DNA from: an uncultured Butyricicoccus sp.
Lineage (GTDB): Bacteria; Bacillota; Clostridia; Oscillospirales; Butyricicoccaceae
Length of the DNA: 39,016 nt
Reading direction: 5' to 3'
Assembly (NCBI GenBank): GCA_904420185.1
Contig: CAJFUJ010000053.1
Span: 1-39,016 of the forward strand
Within the stretch, counting starts at the first letter, position 1. Every line of letters begins with the position of its first letter. The notes beneath the pieces are model-generated. The model saw only the letters and a list, made by a program, of their open reading frames with translations, had not been told where the DNA came from and did no database searches. This document shows positions 8,043-14,747 of this stretch, in pieces. Made by a program: the position numbers and the translations under genes.

Positions 8043-8062
8043 ATTTAGATAGACGTCTAAAT
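8043..8062. promoter_or_regulatory. Perfect inverted-repeat operator at the transcription start
   Basis: ATTTAGA (8043-8049), six bases, TCTAAAT (8056-8062). Its position over the transcription start is typical for autorepression by a winged-helix dimer. Its centre lies 56 bp from the centre of the upstream partner site. Confidence 0.7.
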
Positions 8063-8089
8063 GATAACGTTCTTTTGGGAGGTGATTGT

Positions 8090-8374
8090 ATGGGGTTCCA
8101 GCAGACCTTCAAGGCGCTGTCCGACCCCACGCGGCGGGAAATTTTGCAGCTGCTGCGTGCCGGACCACTGACAGCCGGCGAAATTGCCGCGCACTTTGCT
8201 TCTTCAGGCGCAACCGTTTCCCACCACCTTTCCATCCTGCGCGATGCGGGGTTGGTGCTGGATGAACGGTGCGGCAAGTACATTTCCTATGAACTCAACA
8301 CCTCGGTCGTGGACGAACTCCTCGGCTGGCTATATTCTCTGAAAGGCGGAGAGAACGATGAAAAAAATCAGTAA
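8090..8374 (+). CDS. ArsR-family winged-helix repressor, SdpR-like autorepressor
   Basis: 94 aa. The N-terminus FKALSDPTRREILQLL, the turn LTAGEIAAHF and the recognition helix segment ATVSHHLSILRDAGLV are classic ArsR/SmtB features. There is no CxC or other metal-binding cysteine motif. It fits the SdpR subgroup, which represses its own operon and is relieved when the membrane partner SdpI sequesters it. A GGGAGG site precedes the ATG at 8090; the open frame extends to 8012 but that part lies within the promoter. It overlaps the SdpI-like gene by 17 nt. Confidence 0.9.
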   Translation: MGFQQTFKALSDPTRREILQLLRAGPLTAGEIAAHFASSGATVSHHLSILRDAGLVLDERCGKYISYELNTSVVDELLGWLYSLKGGENDEKNQ

Positions 8375-9008
8375 AATGCAAATTGCCATCTGGGCTTTGG
8401 CTCTTTTGCCCGTGCTTGCTGTGGCAGCTTTCTATCAGCGCCTGCCCGCCCAAGTTCCCATGCACTGGGATTTTGGCGGTGCGGTGGGCTTTGAGGATAA
8501 GTGGCAGCTGTGGCTTATTTCCGGTATGGCCCCGCTTCTGGCTGTCGTGTTTTATTTCCTACCGCGGTTTGACCCCAAAAAGCGCAATTACGGCAAATTC
8601 TTTGGCTCCTATCTCGGCTTCCAGCTCATCATGATGCTGTTCCTTCTGATGATGACTGGCATCTGCATCGTCGAGGGGCTACATCCTGGCACCTTGGACA
8701 TTGCCATGGTCGTCTGCCTGGCAGTCAGCCTGTTGCTGATCTATCTTGGCAACATGATGCCCAAATTCCGCATGAACTGGTTTTGCGGCATCAAAAACCC
8801 GTGGACGCTGTCCAGCGAAACAGTCTGGACCCGCACCCACCGGCTGGCCGGACGCCTTTTCTTCGCCGCCGGTTGCCTTGGGGCCATCAGCGCATTTATC
8901 CCGAACACCGTCGCCCGCTTTGTTGTCTTTTTCGGGCTGCTGCTCGTGGCTGTCCTTGTCCCCACGGTGTGCAGCTATGTGTGGTTCCGCACCGAGCAAA
9001 CAACGTAA
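8358..9008 (+). CDS. SdpI-like integral membrane protein (DUF1648/SdpI family)
   Basis: 216 aa with about six membrane segments. The N-terminus contains RLPAQVPMHWDFGGAVGFEDKW, the DUF1648 signature (P.H.d..G....y..k), followed by a C-terminal SdpI domain with GIKNPWTLSSETVWTRTHRLAGRLF. In Bacillus, SdpI gives immunity to the SdpC killing factor and recruits SdpR to the membrane. Here no SdpA, SdpB or SdpC homologue is nearby. It may be an orphan immunity or sensing protein. Confidence 0.9.
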   Translation: MKKISKMQIAIWALALLPVLAVAAFYQRLPAQVPMHWDFGGAVGFEDKWQLWLISGMAPLLAVVFYFLPRFDPKKRNYGKFFGSYLGFQLIMMLFLLMMTGICIVEGLHPGTLDIAMVVCLAVSLLLIYLGNMMPKFRMNWFCGIKNPWTLSSETVWTRTHRLAGRLFFAAGCLGAISAFIPNTVARFVVFFGLLLVAVLVPTVCSYVWFRTEQTT

Positions 9009-9014
9009 CACGTT

Positions 9015-9055
9015 ACCGCGCCCTGCGCCGCCATGTGCCGGGCGCGGTTTGTTTT
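9015..9055 (+). terminator. Intrinsic terminator of the arsR/sdpI-like operon
   Basis: ACCGCGCCC (9015-9023) pairs with GGGCGCGGT (9040-9048), followed by TTGTTTTA. The T-tract is on the plus-strand side only, so it serves the SdpI-like gene; its last bases overlap the stop of the convergent SpoIIM-like gene. Confidence 0.75.
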
Positions 9056-9662
9056 ACCCCACGAACCATCGCTCGATCATCCAGGCGACCGGCAGTTGTA
9101 ATACGCCCGCCCACATGGCAGCCAGCGTACACAACAGCACCGCCCCCCGGTGCCGGCTGAGCGCGTACAGATAGCCGCCCCGGCGGCCGCGCGGTGCATC
9201 TTGGGCGGCCAAAAAGCACGCCGCTGCGGTCAGCAGCAGGCAGGGGACGGTGATCACCGCGCAAGCCCCGCCGGACGCCAGGCTCAGCCACATTCCCTCG
9301 GTATCCAGCGCATGTACCAGCGCAGTGACCGAAAACGAGAGTACAAACCCGCGCACAACCGCAAGCAGGGACAAAAACAAACTGGCCGGATGCACGGCCC
9401 CAGCAAGCAACGCCGCCACTTGCCAACCAAACGCGCCCAGCGCCGCCAGCAGCGCGTCCTTTGCGCCGGGCGTCCTCCGGGCGTTTTCCTCCAACATGGC
9501 AGCAAAGTCGGTCACTGGGGAAAGGCCGCTTCCGGCCACCATGCGCCCGGTAAAACAGCCCGCAATCGCGCCGCACAGGAACAATGCGGAAAGCAAAATA
9601 AATGCCGGCGCGCTCCACAATTCCGCAAATAAAAAAGAACCGGAAATACGCTTGTGTTTCAT
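9054..9662 (-). CDS. SpoIIM-like (stage II sporulation protein M family) membrane protein
   Basis: 202 aa, about five hydrophobic segments. It begins with a basic tail then FILLSALFLCGAIAGCFTG, followed by an extracytoplasmic loop of about 40 residues. The second half contains LLAVVRGFVLSFSVTALV, matching the SpoIIM pattern of a membrane helix with RGF..GFSV, then two further helices. SpoIIM is part of the DMP complex that remodels peptidoglycan during engulfment. The start at 9662 has AGGAGGAAGC directly upstream, better than the longer frame to 9719. The family match is by pattern only and the sequence is divergent. Confidence 0.6.
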   Translation of the reverse strand: MKHKRISGSFLFAELWSAPAFILLSALFLCGAIAGCFTGRMVAGSGLSPVTDFAAMLEENARRTPGAKDALLAALGAFGWQVAALLAGAVHPASLFLSLLAVVRGFVLSFSVTALVHALDTEGMWLSLASGGACAVITVPCLLLTAAACFLAAQDAPRGRRGGYLYALSRHRGAVLLCTLAAMWAGVLQLPVAWMIERWFVG

Positions 9663-9777
9663 GCTTCCTCCTTTTTCTCGCGGCCGCATTGGCCGCACGG
9701 ACGGCTTGTCTGAAAACAAGATATTCCCGGTCTTTAGTTTTTATTCCTCGGCCTGCCTAGGCGGTGCATCCGCAAGT

Positions 9778-10254
9778 TTACAACAGCTCACAAACACTGC
9801 CGACAATATCCGAACAAGGCGCACGCATATACGACGGAAAGCCTGCGGAAAACTCCAACGATGCCATCAAAACGCCGTCCTCACTTTCAGCCGGCTGCGC
9901 CGCCAGTACTGTCGTCCCGCGGGATACCCGTTCCAACACAAATGCACAGTCAGCACCCGGGCAGATGGAAATGACAATCCGGCCACGGGTACAGCCGCTG
10001 ATCGGCGCGAGCGCTGCGCTCAGTTCCAATTTCTTTGGCGCGCATACAACGACCACTTCACCCTTAATAACTGTATTCATGTCGTCGGAGCAAAACACCA
10101 CACCCCGGTCGGCCACCGCCTCATGCACCTCTTTATCCTTTTCAGACAAGAAAATGTTTTCCGGCGGAATGATATTTTTATCCAAAACCGCAACCACTGC
10201 GTCTGGCAGCATCTCACCTTCGCCAAGGAAGGCCACACGGATCTTATGTGCCAC
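9778..10254 (-). CDS. Stand-alone pyrroline-5-carboxylate-reductase-like Rossmann domain protein
   Basis: 158 aa. It resembles the N-terminal NAD(P)-binding domain of ProC: IRVAFLGEGEM (dinucleotide loop, with GEGEM in place of GxGxM), IIPPENIFLSEKDKE, VVVVCAPKKLE (the alav-KP strand) and IVISICPGA (the iiSi-aG strand). ProC itself is about 270 aa and needs the C-terminal helical domain to dimerise and bind P5C; that domain is missing here, so this is probably not a working P5C reductase. The GTG at 10254 has a GAGGGTGA site; the GTG at 10263 lacks room for one. It has its own promoter. Confidence 0.65.
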   Translation of the reverse strand: MAHKIRVAFLGEGEMLPDAVVAVLDKNIIPPENIFLSEKDKEVHEAVADRGVVFCSDDMNTVIKGEVVVVCAPKKLELSAALAPISGCTRGRIVISICPGADCAFVLERVSRGTTVLAAQPAESEDGVLMASLEFSAGFPSYMRAPCSDIVGSVCELL

Positions 10255-10295
10255 AAAAATCACCCTCTCTGAATCATCAAATGCAACCTGTGTAT

Positions 10296-10325
10296 ATTAT
10301 AAGACCGAAAAAGTGAATTTTGCAA
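10296..10325 (-). promoter_or_regulatory. Promoter of the ProC-like gene
   Basis: On the minus strand, TTGCAA (10320-10325), an 18-nt spacer, then TATAAT (10296-10301), about 40 nt before the GTG start. It lies in the 97-nt gap between scfB and this gene. Confidence 0.6.
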
Positions 10326-10360
10326 CGGCATTCCATGCAAATTCCCAGATTCGTTGGGTC

Positions 10361-11731
10361 TTACAAATCTTCTTCCATCTGTTCTATGGCTTTAAGATAG
10401 ATTGCACATTCCAAACGTTTGCGCTCCATTTCGCAGCCCAATGCATAGGGGAGGTTCATATCCCCGTTCATGTTGTAATTGGCCGCGCTGCAGCCGCCGC
10501 TGCAATAGAATTTCGCCCAGCAGTCATGACACGTTTCCCGGGTATAGATGTTCATGGAGGCAAAGCGCTGCGCGATGTCCAGATCAAAGCTGCCGTCGAG
10601 CACATCGCCCTGTTTAAATTCCTCCTTGCCCACAAACTGGTGACAGGGATAAATGTCGCCGTCAGGCGTCACAGCTACATATTCGTATCCGGCGCCGCAG
10701 CCGCGCAGCCGCTTGACTACACAGGGGCCCTGGTTCAAATCCACCATGAAGTGGAAGAACGTGAACGGTTTTCCCTGTTTTTTTCGCTCTTGCAGCAAGT
10801 CGGCCAGCCGGTCATACTCGGCAAAAATCGCGGGCAAATCCTCCTCGGTCAGCGCATAGCCGCAGCCTTCCTCAGCCGAAACCGGCTCGACCGACAGGCT
10901 TGGGAACCCGGCATCCGCAATGGCCAAAACGTCGCTGGCAAAGTCCAAGTTCTTTGCAGTAAAGGTGCCGCGTGCATAATAGTCCTTGTCGCCGCGGCCT
11001 TCGACCAGCTTTTGAAACTTGGGCACGATCACGTCATAGCTGCCGCCGCCGTTCACGGTTTTGCGGAAAGCATCGTTGACTTCGCGCCGCCCGTCCAAGG
11101 ACAACACGACATTATCCATATTCTTGTTAATATACTCGATTTTATCCCCATCGAGCAGCAGGCCGTTGGTGGTGATGGTAAAACGAAATTTCTTTCCGGT
11201 TTCTTTCTCGCGCGAGCGCGCGTAGTCCACGGTTTTGGTCACCGTGTCCCAAGCCATCAGCGGCTCTCCACCAAAAAAGTCCAGCTCAATATTCCGCCGC
11301 GCACCTGAGCGGGCGATAACGAAATCAATCGCCTTTTTCGCGACTTCAAACGGCATGATTTTTCGTCCAGTTCCAAAGTCACCGGTTGCGGCAAAGCAGT
11401 ATTGGCAGCGGAGGTTGCAGTCGTGTGCCACGTGTAGGCACAGCGCCTTGACCGGTGCGTCGGTCGGGATATAGCGGCTGACGTCGATGTACTGATCGTC
11501 CGCGAACAACTGCCCTGCCTGCTTGAGCGCATATAGCTCGGCATACCCTGCGCGAATTTCTTCAGCCGGAAATTGCGGCAGCTGCGCGATCAGCGGCTCT
11601 GGGCAAGTTTCCCCCATGCTTTCATCCACCAAGCCGGAGATCGCATAGGTCACATCGTCCAGGACGTGTACCGACCCGCTGTTGACATCCAGCAAAAAAT
11701 GTACTCCTTTTTTTGTATAGCGATGGATCAT
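10361..11731 (-). CDS. scfB: SCIFF peptide radical SAM maturase
   Basis: 456 aa, radical SAM/SPASM enzyme that installs a thioether crosslink in the SCIFF ranthipeptide. The cluster motif CxxxCxxC is at Cys105, Cys109 and Cys112 (HDCNLRCQYCFAATG). A SAM-binding FFGGEPL follows, and the C-terminal SPASM region contains GCGAGYEYVAVTPDGDIYPC and CHDCWAKFYCSGGC, which bind auxiliary iron-sulfur clusters. The start at 11731 (MIHRYTKKG) has a GGAGAGG site and matches the family N-terminus (LDVNSGSVHVLDD); the ATG six codons upstream does not. It follows the SCIFF gene across a terminator-like hairpin. Confidence 0.95.
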   Translation of the reverse strand: MIHRYTKKGVHFLLDVNSGSVHVLDDVTYAISGLVDESMGETCPEPLIAQLPQFPAEEIRAGYAELYALKQAGQLFADDQYIDVSRYIPTDAPVKALCLHVAHDCNLRCQYCFAATGDFGTGRKIMPFEVAKKAIDFVIARSGARRNIELDFFGGEPLMAWDTVTKTVDYARSREKETGKKFRFTITTNGLLLDGDKIEYINKNMDNVVLSLDGRREVNDAFRKTVNGGGSYDVIVPKFQKLVEGRGDKDYYARGTFTAKNLDFASDVLAIADAGFPSLSVEPVSAEEGCGYALTEEDLPAIFAEYDRLADLLQERKKQGKPFTFFHFMVDLNQGPCVVKRLRGCGAGYEYVAVTPDGDIYPCHQFVGKEEFKQGDVLDGSFDLDIAQRFASMNIYTRETCHDCWAKFYCSGGCSAANYNMNGDMNLPYALGCEMERKRLECAIYLKAIEQMEEDL

Positions 11732-11784
11732 ATCTATCCTCTCCGTCATAAACTGTTGTATCTAGATGGTTCCGCCCTTGACAG

Positions 11785-11818
11785 AAAACAACGAGGCGCG
11801 CCTGAGGGGCGCGCCTCG
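11785..11818 (-). terminator. Strong hairpin (attenuator) between SCIFF peptide and maturase genes
   Basis: A perfect 11-bp GC-rich stem (CGAGGCGCGCC at 11792-11802, paired with 11808-11818) has a 5-nt loop. On the minus strand it is followed by TTGTTTTC. It lies 22 nt after the SCIFF stop and 60 nt before the maturase start, so it should end many transcripts after the peptide gene. Confidence 0.8.
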
Positions 11819-11840
11819 CAGTCATTCCATGCGCAGAAAA

Positions 11841-11984
11841 TTACTTATTGTGCTCGCACTTCTGGTTTGCAACCGTGCAGGAGGTCTTGCACGCCGACTG
11901 GCACGAGGTCTGGCACTCGCCGCAGCCGCCATGCATTGCAGTCTGCTGCAAAGTTGTGGAAGTTAAGGTCTTAATGTGCTTCAT
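11841..11984 (-). CDS. scfA: SCIFF peptide (six cysteines in forty-five), ranthipeptide precursor
   Basis: 47 aa. The N-terminal leader MKHIKTLTSTTLQQT is followed by a core with exactly six cysteines (21, 24, 28, 32, 36, 43) in the SCIFF spacing: CGECQTSCQSACKTSC, then CEHNK at the end. SCIFF peptides are nearly universal in Clostridia and are crosslinked by the adjacent radical SAM enzyme; the physiological role is unsettled (quorum or physiology regulation has been suggested for ranthipeptides). A GGGAGG site lies seven bases before the ATG. It starts 15 nt after the TIGR04086 gene, so they are co-transcribed. Confidence 0.97.
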   Translation of the reverse strand: MKHIKTLTSTTLQQTAMHGGCGECQTSCQSACKTSCTVANQKCEHNK

Positions 11985-11999
11985 AAAAGTTCCTCCCTT

Positions 12000-12401
12000 T
12001 CATGTTTTCCGATGTTTTTTCCGTTTCATACTGGCGCCCAGCATACCACCGCATGCCGATGCAACCGCCGTCACAGCAAAATTCACACCCACGCGTGCCA
12101 AGCTCACCGGCTGTCCAAGCCACACAAGGCTCAGGGCAACCAAGCACACAAACAAAGCGCCTCCTGCCGCTAAGCCCCACAGCAACCGGCTTTTGGACGC
12201 TCTACGGGCTGCCAAGGCAGAGGCCAGTAACGCTCCCACAGCCACGCAGATGCGTGTTAGCATAGGGATCTGTACAGTTTCTGCCTTGCCGCTCATAATC
12301 AACAACGCGCCGGCTGCCATGAGTGCCAGCGTACTGACCAGCCCTAACAACACTGGGAAGCCCAGCGTTTGACCCACTGGGATGTGTTCTGTCTTTTTCA
12401 T
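12000..12401 (-). CDS. TIGR04086-family membrane protein
   Basis: 133 aa with four predicted membrane helices (around residues 14-36, 47-64, 72-92 and 105-123) and a very basic C-terminus (MKRKKHRKT). The family, related to Bacillus YrzE, is found between yajC and the SCIFF gene in many Clostridia, exactly as here. The function is unknown. The ribosome site AGGAGGG precedes the ATG by six bases. Confidence 0.8.
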   Translation of the reverse strand: MKKTEHIPVGQTLGFPVLLGLVSTLALMAAGALLIMSGKAETVQIPMLTRICVAVGALLASALAARRASKSRLLWGLAAGGALFVCLVALSLVWLGQPVSLARVGVNFAVTAVASACGGMLGASMKRKKHRKT

Positions 12402-12464
12402 AGGTTCCCTCCTGCCAAAACCCGAGATGTTCTAAAACAACCTATTCGGCAGGCCGGACGGATA

Positions 12465-12806
12465 TTACTTCTTCGACTCTTTCGGCTCTTCAACCTTTTC
12501 AGCCGGCGGCGCTTCCTTGCCGCGGATGGCCCAGCGATACAGCTTGAGTTTGGTACGGTCAGCCGAGGATTCAATCACGATCACATCGTCCTTAATGCTA
12601 ACCACCTTGCCGATAAAGCCGCCAATCGTGGAGATCTCATCGCCAACCTGAATGGAATTGCGCATTTCCTTCTCCGCTTTATCGCGCTTTCTCTGGGGAC
12701 GGATCAGGAAAAACCAGAATACGACGAAAAGCAGAATGATGGGGGCAATGCTGGACAGAATGGAACCATATTGTTCCGCACTGGGCATCTCTGTGAGCAA
12801 CACCAT
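12465..12806 (-). CDS. yajC: Preprotein translocase accessory subunit YajC
   Basis: 113 aa, single-span membrane protein associated with SecDF-YidC. The hydrophobic helix IAPIILLFVVFWFFLIRPQRKRDK with the IRPQRKR boundary is the YajC signature. A soluble domain follows with VGDEISTIGGFIGKVVSI and a charged tail rich in Glu/Pro/Lys. Of three possible ATGs near the start, the one at 12806 has the proper distance (nine bases) to GGAGG. A near-consensus promoter lies upstream. No secD or secF is adjacent. Confidence 0.93.
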   Translation of the reverse strand: MVLLTEMPSAEQYGSILSSIAPIILLFVVFWFFLIRPQRKRDKAEKEMRNSIQVGDEISTIGGFIGKVVSIKDDVIVIESSADRTKLKLYRWAIRGKEAPPAEKVEEPKESKK

Positions 12807-12845
12807 CTGCATACACCTCCTTATCAATTTTCACATAGCACTTTC

Positions 12846-12874
12846 ATTATATCGTTTCTCCTGGCAAATTACAA
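12846..12874 (-). promoter_or_regulatory. Promoter of the yajC-TIGR04086-scfA-scfB operon
   Basis: On the minus strand, TTGTAA (12869-12874), 17 nt, then a consensus TATAAT (12846-12851), about 40 nt upstream of the yajC ATG. No other strong promoter was seen before scfA, so the SCIFF peptide is likely driven from here. Confidence 0.75.
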
Positions 12875-12987
12875 GCCTTTTCCGCGCGGTTTTGCCAGAT
12901 TCTTTTTTACATACGCTCCTTGTCCAGGCGCATAAGTATCCTATGTCCGTATATTCTGATGTTTCCTATGCGAAAGGCTGGTGTCTT

Positions 12988-13746
12988 ATGTTTTTTTCCG
13001 GCGCCTCTGCGCTCTTCATGGGTGCGGTCTATCTCATCTTGCGGGTACAGGGTGCGGGTGGCTGTTTTCCCCGTCCTCTTACCGCCGAGGAGGAACAGGA
13101 TGCGGTCCGGCGGATGCTCGCTGGAGATCCGGCGGCCCGTTCGCAACTCATCGAACACAACCTGCGCCTTGTCGCGCACATCGTCAAAAAATACTACGCC
13201 GCCTCGGTCGAACAGGACGATCTGATTTCCATCGGTACCATTGGCCTCATCAAAGCGGTCAACACCTATCGCCCAGATAAAAATGTAAAGCTCGCCACCT
13301 ATGCCGCGCGTTGTATTGAAAATGAAATCCTCATGCACTTTCGCGCCGGACGGCGATCTGCCACAGAGATTTCGCTGTCTGAAACACTGGACAGCGATAG
13401 CGATGGCAATTCCCTTGCGCTCATGGATGTCATCTGTTGCGAGGATGAGCGGTTGGAACAAATTGAGCAGAGCGACCGGTATCAGCAAATGTATGCGTAT
13501 ATGCAGTCCTGTTTAGAAGAGCGCGAACGCCAAATTCTATATCTACGATATGGCTTAGGCGGCGGCGAACCGCTGACCCAGCGGGAGGTCGCTGCAAAGT
13601 ATGACATCTCGCGCTCCTATGTATCGCGGCGCGGCTATTGTAAGTGTCCAACGAAAACCCCCCGGCATCCATTTCAAACCAGAAACGGATACCGGGGGGG
13701 GGTATTTTTATGCCTTGCCAGAAATCAGCCATGGTGCGGGTTCTGA
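12988..13746 (+). CDS. sigK: RNA polymerase sporulation sigma factor SigK-like, 3' end apparently disrupted
   Basis: Late mother-cell sigma factor. A hydrophobic pro-sequence (FSGASALFMGAVYLILRV) is followed by FPRPLTAEEEQ, then region 2 (HNLRLVAHIVKKYY, DLISIGTIGLIKAV, KLATYAARCIENEILMHFR) and region 4 (TQREVAAKYDISRSYVSR). At codon 215 the SigK pattern stops: instead of the expected IEKRAL-type helix the frame reads GYCKCPTKTPRH and runs 32 codons into the terminator and the next gene. In the next frame a TAA at 13641-13643 sits just before the terminator, where a native stop would be expected. A small deletion or frameshift near 13627-13636 is the likely cause. No skin-like insertion splits the gene. 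Confidence 0.85.
   Translation: MFFSGASALFMGAVYLILRVQGAGGCFPRPLTAEEEQDAVRRMLAGDPAARSQLIEHNLRLVAHIVKKYYAASVEQDDLISIGTIGLIKAVNTYRPDKNVKLATYAARCIENEILMHFRAGRRSATEISLSETLDSDSDGNSLALMDVICCEDERLEQIEQSDRYQQMYAYMQSCLEERERQILYLRYGLGGGEPLTQREVAAKYDISRSYVSRRGYCKCPTKTPRHPFQTRNGYRGGVFLCLARNQPWCGF
13658..13712. terminator. Bidirectional terminator between sigK and the CbiE/T-like gene
   Basis: A long imperfect stem: CCCCCCGG, ATCC and TTTC on the left arm pair with GAAA, GGAT and CCGGGGGG on the right, with two single-base mismatches. ATTTTTA follows on the plus strand and GTTTTCGTT on the minus strand. The stop codon of the minus-strand gene is inside the right flank. Confidence 0.8.
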
Positions 13747-14607
13747 TACAAAGGTGTGCTTACTGGTCAATTTAGAAACCGCAATCTGGATGACCTCGGT
13801 TTCTCCAATGCCATACCGCTCAAAAATCTCGGGGAGCGAAGCCGCACAGCGGAAATCCAGGGTATAGATCACAAACTCCATGTGGGGATTGCGCCGCAGC
13901 AAGCATTCGATCTCCTGCTCCATACTGGCGGTGGCCACCAGGAAAGCCAGCGACGGGACCGGCAGGTCCTGCATCGTCTGATCGTCCACATGGTCGATGA
14001 TCGTGATGTTGCCCAGCCCAAACTGCTCGATGTTTTCTTCCATGGTGTGACGGTCGTTTTGGTTATATTCCACCGCAATCACCGTGCCCTCGCCCGCAAT
14101 AATCGCCGTCTCTACCGCGATGGATTCGCCGGAAATGATGCAGACAACGTCATCCTGGGCAATATGCATTTTATTCAGAATCACCGCGCGGATTTCGCTG
14201 CCGACATATTGGATCGAACCGCGGGAAAAATTCGTGTTGCGCATCCCGATCTTGTAGGTCGACCGCGCATTGGGGTTGAGGATCAACATGGCGGCCGAAG
14301 CGTTGATGCCACGGTTGATCATATCGCGCAGCTTATCATGCTCAATTGGCCCGGACGGCTCCGAGCCGGTGTTGTACCACACATCACATGCGCCCAATCC
14401 GGCGCTCCACATCCGATAAAAGATATCCGCATGGCCGGCCTCGGTAAAAACAAGCACCGCATCATTGGATTCCACCGTCGGGATGAGGTTTTTGTTCTTG
14501 CGGGTGATGTCGAGAATCTTCACCTTTTCCAGATCGACCTGGGTGTTTTCTGAATAATACTGCAACCAGGCCAAAATCTGGGCATTGTTAAACAGCTGCT
14601 TTTCCAT
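13708..14607 (-). CDS. CbiE/CbiT-like protein (cobalt-precorrin methyltransferase family), probably non-canonical
   Basis: 299 aa. The first half has MWSAGLGACDVWYNTGSEP, reminiscent of the tetrapyrrole methylase CbiE domain. The second half has SEIRAVILNKMHIAQDDVV followed by AVETAIIAGEGTVIAVE and ENIEQFGLGNITIID, the layout of CbiT (precorrin-6B C15 methyltransferase/decarboxylase). The canonical SAM loop GxGTGS is replaced by IISGES (residues 158-163). No other cobalamin gene is nearby. The ATG at 14607 follows AAGGAG. A consensus promoter lies between it and the injection-system operon. It may be an inactive or repurposed methyltransferase; the function is uncertain. Confidence 0.55.
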   Translation of the reverse strand: MEKQLFNNAQILAWLQYYSENTQVDLEKVKILDITRKNKNLIPTVESNDAVLVFTEAGHADIFYRMWSAGLGACDVWYNTGSEPSGPIEHDKLRDMINRGINASAAMLILNPNARSTYKIGMRNTNFSRGSIQYVGSEIRAVILNKMHIAQDDVVCIISGESIAVETAIIAGEGTVIAVEYNQNDRHTMEENIEQFGLGNITIIDHVDDQTMQDLPVPSLAFLVATASMEQEIECLLRRNPHMEFVIYTLDFRCAASLPEIFERYGIGETEVIQIAVSKLTSKHTFVSEPAPWLISGKA

Positions 14608-14659
14608 GAGCGAATCACTCCTTCTATCCGTTGTATGCAGTGCGGCACACTTTGGTTTT

Positions 14660-14689
14660 ATTATAGCACAGCTGCAAAGCCCTTGTAAA
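14660..14689 (-). promoter_or_regulatory. Promoter of the CbiE/T-like gene
   Basis: On the minus strand, TTTACA (14684-14689), 18 nt, then consensus TATAAT (14660-14665) with a TG one base before it. It lies in the 140-nt gap after the injection-system operon, so this gene can be expressed independently. No convincing terminator for the upstream operon was seen in this gap. Confidence 0.7.
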
Positions 14690-14747
14690 TCGAATCCCTT
14701 TGCATTTCCGCTGTGCGCAAGGGTTCCGCCAGCTGTATCGGACAAAT

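Noticed and set aside
9764-11308. 514-aa plus-strand open frame over the ProC-like gene and SCIFF maturase
   Set aside because: Spans two recognisable minus-strand genes and a promoter region; no recognisable motif and no start signal.
12988-13746. skin-type element interrupting sigK
   Set aside because: Regions 2 to 4 are continuous. The break is only at the extreme 3' end, and no recombinase gene lies next to it.
14690-14747. Terminator of the injection-system operon
   Set aside because: A CCCTTGC/GCAAAGGG pairing is present on the minus strand but is imperfect and lacks a T-run, so it is not supported.
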